A stretch of DNA of 64,000 nt, from contig JAPDOI010000290.1 in assembly GCA_029168955.1 (NCBI GenBank), forward strand, positions 310,001 through 374,000. Reading direction: 5' to 3'. The position numbers and the translations under genes are program-made. This document shows, one piece after another, positions 36,201 to 40,958 of this stretch (position 1 is the first letter of the stretch; every line of letters starts with the position of its first letter). Under the pieces are notes generated by a model, which worked only from the letters and a program-made list of their open reading frames with translations, was not told the origin of the DNA and ran no database searches. The stretch comes from Aplectana chamaeleonis (Eukaryota > Nematoda > Chromadorea > Rhabditida > Cosmocercidae).

Positions 36201-37963
36201 TGAGCAGAACGTCGTGTCGCTAAGTACAGGGCATGCCACTGTACGCTGACGCACCGTCGGACGAAAGTGGCATTATCGACTGGAAATTTCTCGTCACACA
36301 ACGAGCGATTGCTTCCAACGCTGCGCCAATGGACGAATTGTAGAACTGTTCCCTGCGCCCTCCGCGTAACTATCCCGAGTCGACGCCGGCGCGAATTTCG
36401 AATGATTTCCAGAAGTTTTTTCAGAACGTTTTTTCTTGAAAAGTTAACGTTTTTGAGCGGGCTTTTCGCTACCTTTAGTCACTATAGGGGGCTAACAACT
36501 CAAAAACGCTTAAAAACGAAACATGGTTTTCAGCGCGTACGATGCCTTTAAATGCCACCTTGCACGCCGTAATCTACAATAGACTTAAGAATATCGAGAA
36601 ACGAACTCTACTTTCGTGTTCACCACCCTAAATTACCCCTACGTACAAAATTTGAGCGAAATCCAATTTAAATTTCTGGAACATTCCGAAAATTCCCTGA
36701 TGGGTACACAGGTATTCTTACCTTCCCCCGCAGTGTAGAAAAACGCCTATAATTTCTTTGAGAGTAATTCTTGGCAGCTGAGGAGGGTTTATTCGCCTTC
36801 TACTATCAAAAGTAGCTCAAGATAAGCGTATTCCATCTTTAATGGTCACTCTGACAGGAAGGAGTTTCCTTTGAGATTTCCGTTATTCTGCCCCTCGTCT
36901 ACGGTCATGTCCAAGCGAATTAGCCTACAGCCTTTCTGAGATCTTGGCTTCAATTATTAGAAACCGGAATATTTTCAGCATACATCAGAGTCTTCGAACA
37001 TCTCCGTTTGTGTTAAATGCAGATGCGTAATCAATCTCGATTCAGATATGGGTTTCAAAGGCAGTGTTCACGATAAATAACCATATTCTAGTTTTCTATG
37101 TTTTTGAGTGCGCAAGTTTGCGAAGAAGTGGATAATAAGGGAAAACCCCCGTGAAGCTCTCGAATATCGGAAAAAACTTTTCGAAAAACCCGTTGAACAT
37201 TTATTTATACCTGCTGGTGTGTTTTGTGCACTGCGGACAGAACGTCAAACCATACGCCGCGAATGATTTAAGATTCAAAATTTTTAGTTGGGTGACTTCC
37301 TTGTTTTCTGTATCAAAAACTCTCGGAATAAGATGGGTCAATGCACATGATTGGATGCTAGAGTCCTTCGCGACAAAGAGTGTTCAAAAATTCGGTCTGT
37401 GTTCCCCTGGTGAAAGAATCGCAGCACAACGGTTACATGACGCGGGCGGGGTGACCCAATGGGTTAGCTGCACCAAGAGGTTTTCATCCACTTCCTGACC
37501 GTTTTCTGTCGTACTATCGTACTTACTCCTCCCAGTAGAACCGAAAGCTTACGTTTCCGCCAGAAAAAAAAAACCGGCAACCGCTTTGGAAAAATACCCA
37601 CACTGAATTGCAATGTGCACACATAATAAGTCAAGGAAATATTTATGAAACTTCAATTACCATTTCTAGCCATAAATTCGTTGTGAGAACCTGGTTTTTC
37701 TCGTCCTGGAATAGTTCTTGCATTGCACGTGTTTTGAATTCAAGCGTTGAAAAATCACTTACCACATCAATGATCCGAATTAGCGAAGCACCGACATCGA
37801 CAGTCAAAATATCAGAGCTATTCTTTACCGGCCGAGGAATTTTATTATAGTCAAACAAAAGGTCCTCGTACAATTGACCTTCCAGATCTTTAGCCGATCG
37901 CTTGAGCTTACTGCAGACAACGACAGATATCCCAAGAGTTAGAAATGCACTCCGCACCAACAT
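3088..37963 (-). CDS. unc-38: Nicotinic acetylcholine receptor alpha-type subunit, UNC-38-like, eight exons, 3' end outside window
   Basis: This is a Cys-loop ligand-gated cation channel subunit of the muscle/neuron plasma membrane. UNC-38 is known as an alpha subunit of the nematode levamisole-sensitive receptor. The exons are 37963-37763, 37705-37661, 27659-27550, 21289-21187, 21115-21013, 18999-18921, 3393-3283 and 3229-3088. They total 894 nt and give 298 codons with every splice phase matching. Seen in order: hydrophobic leader (about 1-18), loop D region with W79, loop A Y117, Cys-loop C152-C166 with exactly 13 residues between, loop B W173, loop C Y232-A-S-C235-C236 with a second Tyr at 241, M1 (about 254-277) and M2 up to residue 298. 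M3, the cytoplasmic loop and M4 are missing and should lie left of base 1. Exons of 45 and 110 bp match the sizes I recall for the equivalent vertebrate exons. The UNC-38 assignment rests on recalled family sequence; the receptor-subunit call is firm. Confidence 0.93.
3283..3393 (-). CDS. unc-38: unc-38-like exon 7: loop C with vicinal cysteines
   Basis: A 111-bp exon after TATTTGCAG. Joined to exon 6 it reads [11 protein letters not shown], then [19 protein letters not shown]235-C236 are the adjacent cysteines that define alpha-type subunits. The spacing is Y-x-x-C-C, not the usual Y-x-C-C, and Y241 is the second loop C tyrosine. It ends in phase 2 at AG|GTCTGT. Confidence 0.94.
3592..4878. 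mobile_element. TIR element with TGCCTTTAA end
   Basis: Left (3592-3750) and right (4710-4878) ends are inverted copies over about 150 bp (shared GTAGCCCTCAGAAGCAGAAC-type and CTTGAAGATTATCC-type blocks). The right end is GGGAACAGTGCCTTTAAG. A second GC-rich inverted pair with CCCGCGGA and GGGCAGTCGGC lies inside (about 3925-4465), suggesting a nested element. The 143-codon plus frame at 4039-4470 falls within it and shows no domain. Confidence 0.6.
5764..6254. mobile_element. MITE, TTAAAGGCAGTGCTCACGAT family
   Basis: About 490 bp with inverted ends TTAAAGGCAGTGCTC and GAACACTGCCTTTAA. It directly abuts the next MITE and shares its last bases. Confidence 0.7.
6252..6733. mobile_element. MITE, TTTAAAGGCACAGTCCAAGC family
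   Basis: About 482 bp with inverted ends AAAGGCACAGTCCAAGCTC and GAGCTTGGACTGTGCCTTTA. It contains a 13-base poly-G run (about 6590). Confidence 0.75.
7045..7120 (-). repeat. tRNA-derived SINE-like fragment
   Basis: Read on the minus strand it contains TGTAGCGCAGTGTGATGCAC followed by GCGCTTCGGC. This closely resembles the tRNA-like head at 14425-14500 and looks like an RNA polymerase III A box region. No B box was seen in this copy. Confidence 0.3.
7469..7700 (+). CDS. Candidate small two-exon gene, unknown function
   Basis: ATG at 7469 opens a frame to 7611. A GTGAGT donor at 7612 and a TGTTCCAG acceptor ending at 7672 would remove a 61-bp intron, the same size class as the receptor's short introns. 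Exon 2 (7673-7700) ends at TAG. The predicted 56-residue product has a hydrophobic/basic start ([13 protein letters not shown]) and a basic end (YFRRRVC). I recognise no family. An in-frame stop lies 18 bases before the ATG. It would be nested in the long receptor intron on the opposite strand. It may equally be the 3' end of a larger gene, or chance. Confidence 0.25.
7701..8399. other. Intronic sequence without recognised features
   Basis: No gene, terminal inverted repeat or tandem repeat was recognised here. It belongs to the 15.5-kb intron of the receptor gene. Confidence 0.5.
8400..8910 (-). repeat. 21-bp minisatellite, open as heptapeptide repeats on the minus strand
   Basis: Imperfect 21-bp units read on the minus strand as GAAGCTAACGCGAAGCAAGC and encode a seven-residue repeat like E-A-N-A-K-Q-A. 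The frame 8742-8386 stays open for 118 codons. Such heptads could form a helix or coiled coil, but the left part loses the repeat and no splice context or start is convincing. Annotated as a repeat; coding is possible but unproven. Confidence 0.6.
9375..9406. repeat. (TTTGA)n microsatellite
   Basis: About five to six tandem copies of TTTGA immediately left of the MITE at 9415-9909. Confidence 0.85.
9415..9909. mobile_element. MITE with CTAAAGGCAGTTTTGACGAT / GGACACTGCCTTTAAG ends
   Basis: About 495 bp. The left end CTAAAGGCAG and right end CACTGCCTTTAAG are inverted. Another member of the AAAGGCA superfamily. Confidence 0.55.
10218..11164. mobile_element. MITE (AAAGCAGTGGTCGCGAT family) split by a palindromic insertion
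   Basis: The left end is GAAAGCAGTGGTCGCGATGA and the right end ATCGCGACCACTGCTTTT. The intact relative is at 21303-21848. The extra length is the foldback element at 10548-10919. Confidence 0.7.
10548..10919. mobile_element. GC-rich foldback element with hairpin ends
   Basis: The ends are AGGCGCTATTCATACTACTC and its inverse at the right. Each end is itself a palindrome (CGCCAGCGCGGCACACGCGT... CGCTGGCG), so it is a double foldback. It is inserted in the MITE at 10218-11164. Relatives lie at 383-520 and 1664-2434. Confidence 0.75.
13176..13209. repeat. (ATT)n microsatellite
   Basis: About ten tandem ATT triplets. Confidence 0.9.
13695..13865. repeat. TATTCGAATA palindromic simple repeat
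   Basis: Dense, self-complementary copies of ATTCGAATA and variants. A shorter related stretch is at 9062-9095. Confidence 0.8.
14425..14510 (+). repeat. tRNA-like sequence, probably a SINE head
   Basis: TGGCGCAGGGCGATGCACC resembles an A box (TGGCNNAG) and GGGTTCGATTCC matches the B box about 50 bp downstream. The acceptor-stem ends do not obviously pair, so a tRNA-derived repeat is more likely than a working tRNA. The block at 7045-7120 is a second copy on the other strand. Confidence 0.4.
15179..15444. mobile_element. Short palindromic TIR element
   Basis: Inverted ends of about 60 bp (ACTCTGTTTATCTTGAATTG at left; CAATTCAAGGTAAACAGAGT at right) flank a GC-rich centre with GGGTGCACACCCGG palindromes. 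An additional right-end copy lies at 18254-18318 next to another element. Confidence 0.75.
15460..18253. mobile_element. Element bounded by inverted CGGAT-rich tracts
   Basis: The ends TACATTCCATCCGA (15463) and TCGGATGGAATGTA (18240-18253) are inverted. Both are followed inward by 200-260 bp of irregular CGGATAATCCGATCGG-like repeats (15480-15740, 18040-18245). The interior 15750-18030 has several frames of 60-136 codons but no recognised domain. Confidence 0.5.
15991..16745. mobile_element. Nested TIR element, TTGCAAGT...CCGTCAGA ends
   Basis: The left end (TTTGCAAGTCCC, then CCGTCAGAGATGGTCGA) is matched in inverse by TCGACCAAGTCTGACGGGGG and AAACTTGCAA at the right. About 755 bp, rich in GGTCGG/CCGACC. 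Confidence 0.5.
18921..18999 (-). CDS. unc-38: unc-38-like exon 6: segment before loop C (GMDLSFFY)
   Basis: A 79-bp exon. The AT-rich acceptor TTATTTTCCAG begins the exon with the last two bases of a Glu codon, which matches the phase-1 donor of exon 5. It encodes [10 protein letters not shown]...RGMDLSFFY and ends in phase 2 at a GTGTGA donor. The frame is open upstream into the intron, but the acceptor and phase agreement place the start here. The following intron is 15.5 kb. Confidence 0.92.
19408..19642. repeat. 45-bp minisatellite, CAGCCGGTAAATGGCTGCCC unit
   Basis: About five tandem copies of a 45-bp unit (CAGCCGGTAAATGGCTGCCC... CATTCACTGTCCC). It lies in the 2.0-kb intron between receptor exons 5 and 6. 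Confidence 0.85.
19921..20262. repeat. About 91-bp tandem repeat sharing the CTCAGCCGGTAA core
   Basis: Units starting GTCTGCCCGCTCAGCCGGTA occur at about 19938, 20029 and 20120. Each is built of smaller blocks with the same CAGCCGGT core as the 45-bp array, so both derive from one ancestral motif. Confidence 0.8.
20388..20972. mobile_element. Possible MITE, GTGGGGAAG...CTCGAG ends
   Basis: The left end TCGTGGGGAAGTTCTCGAGA and right end (inverse of TTGTGGGGAAGCTCCCGAGG) are similar. It contains a poly-G run at 20821. Related GTGGGGAAG sequences occur near 27972 and 30912. The right end comes within about 40 bp of the 3' end of exon 5. Confidence 0.45.
21013..21115 (-). CDS. unc-38: unc-38-like exon 5: Cys-loop and loop B
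   Basis: A 103-bp exon after a 71-bp intron ending in TTTACATAG. It encodes [13 protein letters not shown], so C166 closes the Cys-loop with 13 residues between the cysteines. [19 protein letters not shown] follows, with the loop B tryptophan at 173. The donor is AAAG|GTTTG in phase 1. The open frame runs on into the intron and gives a misleading longer ORF. Confidence 0.94.
21187..21289 (-). CDS. unc-38: unc-38-like exon 4: DPDIT / PPAIYKS segment, first Cys-loop cysteine
   Basis: A 103-bp exon encoding [16 protein letters not shown] and then [13 protein letters not shown]152 is the first cysteine of the Cys-loop. The acceptor is ATTTTTCAG; the donor, GTTAGC, is non-consensus after GT. Phase 0 at the 3' end. 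A MITE ends only about 13 bp upstream of the acceptor, so part of the normal 3' splice context may be transposon sequence. Confidence 0.94.
21303..21848. mobile_element. MITE (AAAGGCAGTGGTCGCGAT family) abutting exon 4
   Basis: About 546 bp with ends TAAATGCAGTGGTCACGATG and ATCGCGACCACTGCCTTTAA. Its left end is about 13 bp from the 3' splice site of receptor exon 4. Same family as the interrupted copy at 10218-11164. Confidence 0.75.
22140..22295. repeat. Palindromic repeat with CGCAAACTCGGTACC core
   Basis: A foldback of about 155 bp, related to the palindrome at 24244-24405 (shared TTGGCGCAAATTCGGTGC-like sequence and an AGACTTTGCGTT / AACGCAAAG arm). Confidence 0.5.
22361..23350. mobile_element. 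MITE (TTTAAAGGCACAG family) carrying a nested MITE
   Basis: The left end AAAGGCACAGCACACCC and right end GGGTGTCCTGTGCCTTTA are inverted. The extra interior is the Tc1/mariner-like MITE at 22811-23309. Confidence 0.6.
22811..23309. mobile_element. Tc1/mariner-like MITE, TACAGTACCGAGCA ends
   Basis: 499 bp with inverted ends TACAGTACCGAGCAAATTTT and ATATGCTCGGTACCGTA. TA at both limits fits a TA target duplication. A nearly identical copy in opposite orientation lies at 29418-29918. The short frames inside are not a transposase. Confidence 0.8.
23692..24161. mobile_element. Foldback MITE, TTAAAGGCAGCATACACGCT family
   Basis: About 470 bp and palindromic almost throughout. The ends are TTAAAGGCAGCATACACGCT and GCGTGTATGCTGCATTTAA. 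Overlapping mirror-image frames on both strands result from the palindrome. Confidence 0.85.
24168..24440. repeat. Palindromic element between two foldback MITEs
   Basis: A foldback with GGATCGTGAAGAGAC / GTCTCTTCACGATCC arms and a GGCGCGAATTCGGTGCAC centre. The outer sequence AATCGGCAATTGCC is mirrored near 24415. Related to 22140-22295. Confidence 0.6.
24740..25215. mobile_element. Foldback MITE, second copy of the TTTAAAGGCAGCAT family
   Basis: About 475 bp with ends TTTAAAGGCAGCATTTATGC and GCATGCTGCCTTTAAA. It shares GTGATTGAGATAACTACGGA and the CCTGTATTTGCC centre with the copy at 23692-24161. Confidence 0.85.
25550..26187. mobile_element. TIR element with arms of about 150 bp
   Basis: The left end TATACTGCCTTTATTCGGGA and right end TCCCGTATAAAGGCAGTATA are inverted, and similarity continues about 150 bp inward (GGGAGTGCACAAGCCCCC; GCATCACTGCGGCGCGGTCT). 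The non-palindromic core (25730-26040) has a 104-codon plus frame without recognisable domain, probably captured sequence. Confidence 0.8.
26454..26555 (+). CDS. Candidate first exon of a small plus-strand gene
   Basis: ATG at 26454 (context GAAGATGG) opens 34 codons reading [20 protein letters not shown] and onward to LAAV. They end in phase 0 exactly at a GTAAGT donor (26556). Base composition is richer in GC than the flanks. I recognise no family. It lies inside the 6.3-kb receptor intron on the opposite strand and could pair with the exon candidate at 27012-27155, but the two frames do not join directly. Confidence 0.3.
27012..27155 (+). CDS. Candidate last exon: single transmembrane segment with charged tail
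   Basis: After a TTTTATAG acceptor-like site, one plus-strand frame encodes [19 protein letters not shown], a good single membrane span. The tail [20 protein letters not shown] then D and a stop (TGA) follow. The layout resembles many small single-pass membrane proteins. No homologue was recognised. A second frame is also open here, which lowers confidence. An intermediate exon would be needed to reconcile phase with the exon candidate at 26454-26555. Confidence 0.3.
27550..27659 (-). CDS. unc-38: unc-38-like exon 3: loop A exon
   Basis: A 110-bp exon of 36 codons plus two bases. It contains [11 protein letters not shown], the IPSD turn and [10 protein letters not shown], whose Tyr117 is the loop A aromatic. 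The acceptor is CATTCAG and the donor GTAAGT. The split Asn codon (AA|T) is completed correctly by exon 4. The exon lies 10.0 kb from exon 2 and 6.3 kb from exon 4. Confidence 0.94.
27660..29417. other. 10-kb intron, 3' part
   Basis: No exon was recognised. A GTGGGGAAGTCCCCGAGG motif (27972) matches the end of the element at 20388-20972. GGGGTGGTAGTAA at 28254 may start an element ending at about 30790. A 70-codon minus frame at 29250-29038 begins TTG and follows an in-frame TAG; not called. Confidence 0.45.
28246..30795. mobile_element. Possible TIR element, GGGGTGGTAGTAA ends
   Basis: AGGGGTGGTAGTAA (28253) is matched in inverse by TTACTACCACCCCAG (about 30775-30790). The copy contains the MITE at 29418-29918. 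The termini resemble those of 11829-14683. The evidence is short ends only. Confidence 0.35.
29418..29918. mobile_element. Tc1/mariner-like MITE, second copy
   Basis: 501 bp, the inverse of the copy at 22811-23309, with end TACAGTACCGAGCATATTTT and end TTGCTCGGTACTGTA. The two copies lie 6 kb apart on either side of receptor exon 3. Confidence 0.8.
29919..31570. other. Intron sequence with low-complexity tracts
   Basis: Contains A/T-rich runs (30200-30260), a GGAGGTGGCGGTTT duplication (30670 and 30735), and a poly-C run (30969-30982) next to GTGGGGAAG-like sequence. No gene was recognised. Confidence 0.4.
31580..31660 (-). pseudogene. Reverse-transcriptase-like fragment, copy 1
   Basis: On the minus strand the frame reads [18 protein letters not shown]. 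It matches the plus-strand fragment at 39278-39440 and, more weakly, 39438-39736. It belongs to the large inverted duplication. Confidence 0.35.
32668..32779. repeat. Near-perfect hairpin, 52-bp arms, 8-base loop
   Basis: The left arm 32668-32719 and right arm 32728-32779 are inverse copies with one mismatch noticed (CCACAAC versus GTTATGG). The arm core is GAAATTATCGGTTTTTCGTC. Confidence 0.92.
33009..33127. repeat. Palindrome AGGTCGGCGGAGCCGAGC / GCTCGGCTCCACCGACCT
   Basis: Inverted 18-bp ends flank about 83 bp, inside the core side of the foldback element's left arm. Confidence 0.75.
36007..36553. mobile_element. MITE, TTGAAGGCATCGTACGCGCT family
   Basis: About 547 bp with ends GAAGGCATCGTACGCGCTGA and TCAGCGCGTACGATGCCTTT. 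On its outer sides ATTTGGGGCGGTGAACACGA (35937) and an inverse GTGTTCACCACCCTAAAT (36616) suggest it landed inside another inverted-repeat element. Confidence 0.75.
36554..37660. other. 10-kb intron, 5' part
   Basis: A lone MITE end, CAAAGGCAGTGTTCACGATA, is at 37056. The 115-codon plus frame at 37151-37498 has no recognised domain. No exon was found. Confidence 0.45.
37661..37705 (-). CDS. unc-38: unc-38-like exon 2: 45-bp loop D exon
   Basis: Fifteen codons, [15 protein letters not shown], in phase 0 at both ends. This is the classic nicotinic receptor exon that carries the loop D tryptophan (W79) of the ligand-binding domain. It follows a 57-bp intron ending in TTCCAG and is followed by a GTAATT donor. 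The next intron is about 10.0 kb. Confidence 0.95.
37763..37963 (-). CDS. unc-38: unc-38-like exon 1: signal peptide and start of ligand-binding domain
   Basis: The exon holds 67 codons from ATG at 37963. Residues about 6-18 are hydrophobic ([12 protein letters not shown]) and look like a signal peptide. Residues 31-67 carry the receptor N-terminal helix and first strands, including [15 protein letters not shown] and a glycosylation sequon at N48. The exon ends in phase 0 after IIDV at a consensus GTAAGT donor. The start is plausible but not certain. A consensus donor at 38030 (GTAAGT) and an AG just upstream of this ATG (37966) would allow a 5' intron and an upstream exon, or trans-splicing at that AG. 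Confidence 0.9.
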
Positions 37964-37965
37964 GC

Positions 37966-38030
37966 CTGCGCATTGAGTTTAAAAATGCCTTGCTTGGAAA
38001 CAAATTGAAAAAAATAGTGATAAGACTTAC
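37966..38030 (-). other. Possible 5' intron or trans-splice acceptor upstream of unc-38-like exon 1
   Basis: On the minus strand a GTAAGTC donor at 38030 is followed by a T-rich tract and an AG two bases before the exon 1 ATG. This could be a 65-bp intron with a 5' exon at or above 38031, or a spliced-leader acceptor. No protein-like upstream exon was recognised. Confidence 0.35.
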
Positions 38031-38274
38031 TTGCCCGTTTTATTCGACCTAGAAAATACAAGTCTTTATTTCTGAGGATTGAACAGACATCTATTTTGCT
38101 GGCATAGTCTTAGTTAAAATGAAAGTTGTGGCTCCATTGGAATGCCATGTAAATAATCTAAAATGGTATGCATATGTAAAAAGTGAAAAGAGCTAACAAA
38201 GTTCAGCTGAGTGCAGCAATGGGCCTTGAAATGCACGAATTGGATTGTTAGAGCAGTCGTGAATAGTGAAGGGC

Positions 38275-39350
38275 AGGGATATTGACGCGCATTGCTGCTT
38301 ATGGATTTGGAAATTCCGGAGGGGGAGCGCGATGGGTGGGGCATTTCAAGAGGCATTTGCGGGCTCTGGAAGGATTGCGCGCCTCAGCAGTGCTGTATGC
38401 GTTTCACTTTGGCAAACCCAAAACAATCGCAGTGCTGCCTTCTCAGTGCCCACGTGAAACCGAAGCCTTTAAAAGCAGCAGACATACTCGAAAAATTTGC
38501 TGAGATAACTACGTTACTGGGGTCATATGGCCCGTAGTAGAACGCTCGCGCCGTCAGAAGCGTCAAAAACGATTTAAAACTACGAAATTTGAGCAATGCA
38601 TGTCGCAAAATTTCGTCAACCCCGCCCCAAATACAAACTCGTCCACATTGATCGTTCGAATACGGTCGCTTTGGCTGGATTTTGATGCTTCCAAGGAGGT
38701 GAGCATTCTAGTACAAGCTGTAAGAGTACCTCAACCGTTTTGTCGTTAATATTCGCTGTTTCAACCGAACGCGGTAAAACTTGTCCAATTTCACCCGATA
38801 ACAAGACAACCCTTAATGCCCTATTTGCATAAAGTTTTCGTTAGTTTTTTCTTTTGTTCGGCATACTACCAGTTTCAAACCTTCGACTCTTATAATGAAA
38901 TCGCTATCATTTTTGAGCGTGTCTGCTACCTTTAACGAGATCCTTGTCCCACACGGAAACCCATGTAGTGTTCTGTTGAGCACAGTTGACGAGCATCATA
39001 CACATGACCATAAGCAATTCCCGAAATTTTTTCTGTTTATTTGTCCGGGACTATGAAATCTCTTACTGTGAATCTTTACAATTGTATTAGCGTCAGTATT
39101 CATTCGCGGACAAAAGAGAAAAATGGAAGAAGAAACAAACAATCTCCGAATTCTTAATGATGCGGATATGATCAAGGAACGCGCGGGTGTTGGGAATGTG
39201 GGCCGGGATGTGGGCTAGCACTTGTTTTAGAATGCTGTTGAAAAAACCAAGCAATTCTATTTGTGGGACCACCCACGCAGCTAACGATGGGTCTGACTTT
39301 GATAGAGCTAGGAGAGATAGTAGCCAGATCTTCTCCCGTTGGAAACTTGT
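38275..39350. repeat. Right arm of a large inverted duplication (partner 31580-35790)
   Basis: 38275-38466 is the inverse of about 35576-35770 (shared TCCATAAGCAGCAATGCGCG). 38465-38938 is the inverse of the split MITE at 31651-35575. 39283-39350 is the inverse of 31580-31646 (GATAGAGCTAGGAGAGATAG). The interval 38940-39280 is extra sequence in this arm. Confidence 0.75.
38465..38938. mobile_element. MITE, TTTAAAAGCAGCAGACATAC family
   Basis: About 474 bp with ends TTTAAAAGCAGCAGACATAC and GAGCGTGTCTGCTACCTTTA. It is the uninterrupted counterpart of 31651-35575. Confidence 0.8.
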
Positions 39351-39440
39351 GGGCCTTTAAGAGCAGCTATGGAACCGGGCAAGTTGGTGAGTCAATTTTA
39401 AGGCGAGTGATGAGAGACGGATTTAAATTCGCTGATATTA
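39278..39440 (+). pseudogene. Reverse-transcriptase-like fragment, copy 2
   Basis: One plus frame reads [20 protein letters not shown] and continues with stops (KLVGL*EQLWNRASW*). It parallels the better preserved minus-strand fragment next to it (SFDRAR..., ACGLSEEIW), so it is a decayed retroelement piece. Confidence 0.4.
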
Positions 39441-39736
39441 CCACTCTAACCCACTCTCTGCTGAGTCTACGACACTGTGGTTGAAACTGTTTGCAGAGGA
39501 GGGACGGCAAAGTGAGATATCCTGAAGATGTTGCTCCGTTATAACCTTGTCCAGCTGGTCAGGGATTATGACAAATCCCCCTACCTCATCGCTGACGGAG
39601 AGGCGTATTGCCTTAGACTCTACCAACTCCCAAATCTCCTCCGAAAGTCCACAAGCCTGAGCGAGGGAGAGATTTGACGAGATCCTTCCTTTGCGAGCGC
39701 GGTCAAAACTTTGAAAACCTCGTCGGGCTTACGCTA
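39438..39736 (-). pseudogene. Retroelement (reverse transcriptase polyprotein-like) fragment
   Basis: An open minus frame contains ARRGFQSFDRARKGRI, then LAQACGLSEEIWELVES and VGGFVIIPDQLDKVITEQHL. Similar strings are, to my knowledge, common in nematode reverse-transcriptase proteins upstream of the catalytic core. Catalytic motifs are not present in the fragment. It faces the plus-strand copy at 39278-39440. Confidence 0.4.
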
Positions 39737-39802
39737 CAATCAATACGACGGACCTTGGAAATACTGTTGAGAACGCTGCTTGGTGTGATTAGGGTTCCAG
39801 CA

Positions 39803-39873
39803 GTGGGCAGGACGCCGAAGAAAGTGTACGGGACACCAATGGGAGTGCCCACAGCGCCGGGGAAAGTGTCTGA
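39803..39873. repeat. Detached satellite fragment at array margin
   Basis: About 1.7 degenerate 42-bp monomers (GACGCCGAAGAAAGTGTACG... CAGCGCCGGGGAAAGTGTC). They are separated from the main array only by the 1,085-bp transposon that follows, so they mark the true left margin of the satellite. Confidence 0.85.
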
Positions 39874-40958
39874 CAAGGGAACCACAATAAGTCATAGTGA
39901 CCATTCCAAATAAAATGTACTGTTCTAGAACCATTTTCGGACATAAAGTCCGAATATGCCCATCGCAGCTGCCTACACTCGCTCTGAAAAAAAGTTATGA
40001 GCGTTTTAGAAGCTTCGCGGCAAGGTAAGGGTACCCCCCATGCAGTTTTTAGGGTGTTTTTAAATCTTTCTTCTGATTTCGCTATGAACATGTATGTAGG
40101 GGTAGTCTAGGGTGCTGAACACGAATCTGGGGTCTGCTTGCCCAAATTTTAGGGTTTACTGTAGGTTACGGTAGGTAATATGCCACTTAGGAGGCAAAAC
40201 TTACCTAAATGTTCCGATAATCGACAAATGGACATCAAATTCGTATTCAGCACCCCAAATAACCCCCACATAGAAACTTTGTGACAAATCTGAGACTTTG
40301 ACCAAACTACCGTATACCCACCGTAATCTACCGTAAGCTGCCGAAAATCGATAAACCGACATCAGATTCGTGTTCAGCACTCCAAATAACCCCCGGAGAA
40401 ATAACTTGAGCATATTCTATAGAAGCACTCCGGAAATCTTCAAAAGTCGCGATTTGCCATCAAATTCTTCCCCGATTGGAATCTGTGAACGAATACAGTC
40501 GAAAACTTCGGAAAATCGATAAATGAACCTCGGATTCGTGATCAGCATCCCAAATAACCCCCTAGAGCGAATTTTTATTCAAATCTGGAATGTTTTTCTA
40601 AAACGCTTCGAGAGCCCTCTAACTGGTATAAATCAACGCTCAACCGAAAATCCGTACAAGTCCAAAACGCTGTTACTCTGCGCAAAGTTTGGAGAATGTT
40701 CCTTCAACCTAACTTTGCTTAGTGGGGTAGTTTTGGGCGCTGAACACGAATATGAGGTCCGTTTCCGGATTTTCCCAAGAATAATGCGCTTCCTGGAGGG
40801 TACAATAAGTACGAAAATCAGAGAAAAAATGCCTATAACTTTTTTCAGAGTGGGTCTAGGCAGCTGCGATGGGCATATTCTGACTTTTTGTCCGAAAATG
40901 GTTCTAGAAAAGTACATTTCATTTGGAATGGTCACTATGACCTATTGTGGTTCCCTTG
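39874..40958. mobile_element. TIR DNA transposon (non-autonomous) inserted in satellite, TGA target duplication
   Basis: The ends are inverted copies starting CAAGGGAACCACAATA, and similarity extends about 110 bp inward. TGA flanks both ends (39871-39873 and 40959-40961). Deleting the element and one TGA restores a normal monomer (GGAAAGTGTCTGAGACCC...). The interior has repeated copies, in both orientations, of a motif like TTCGTGTTCAGCACCCCAAA (near 40110, 40230, 40365, 40525, 40740). No transposase frame is seen. Confidence 0.85.
40090..40780. repeat. Scattered GAACACGAATNTGA / AGCACCCCAAATAACCCCC motifs
   Basis: Five copies in mixed orientation inside the transposon at 39874-40958. Related copies near 35937 and 36616 outside it suggest a shared transposon family. 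Confidence 0.6.
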
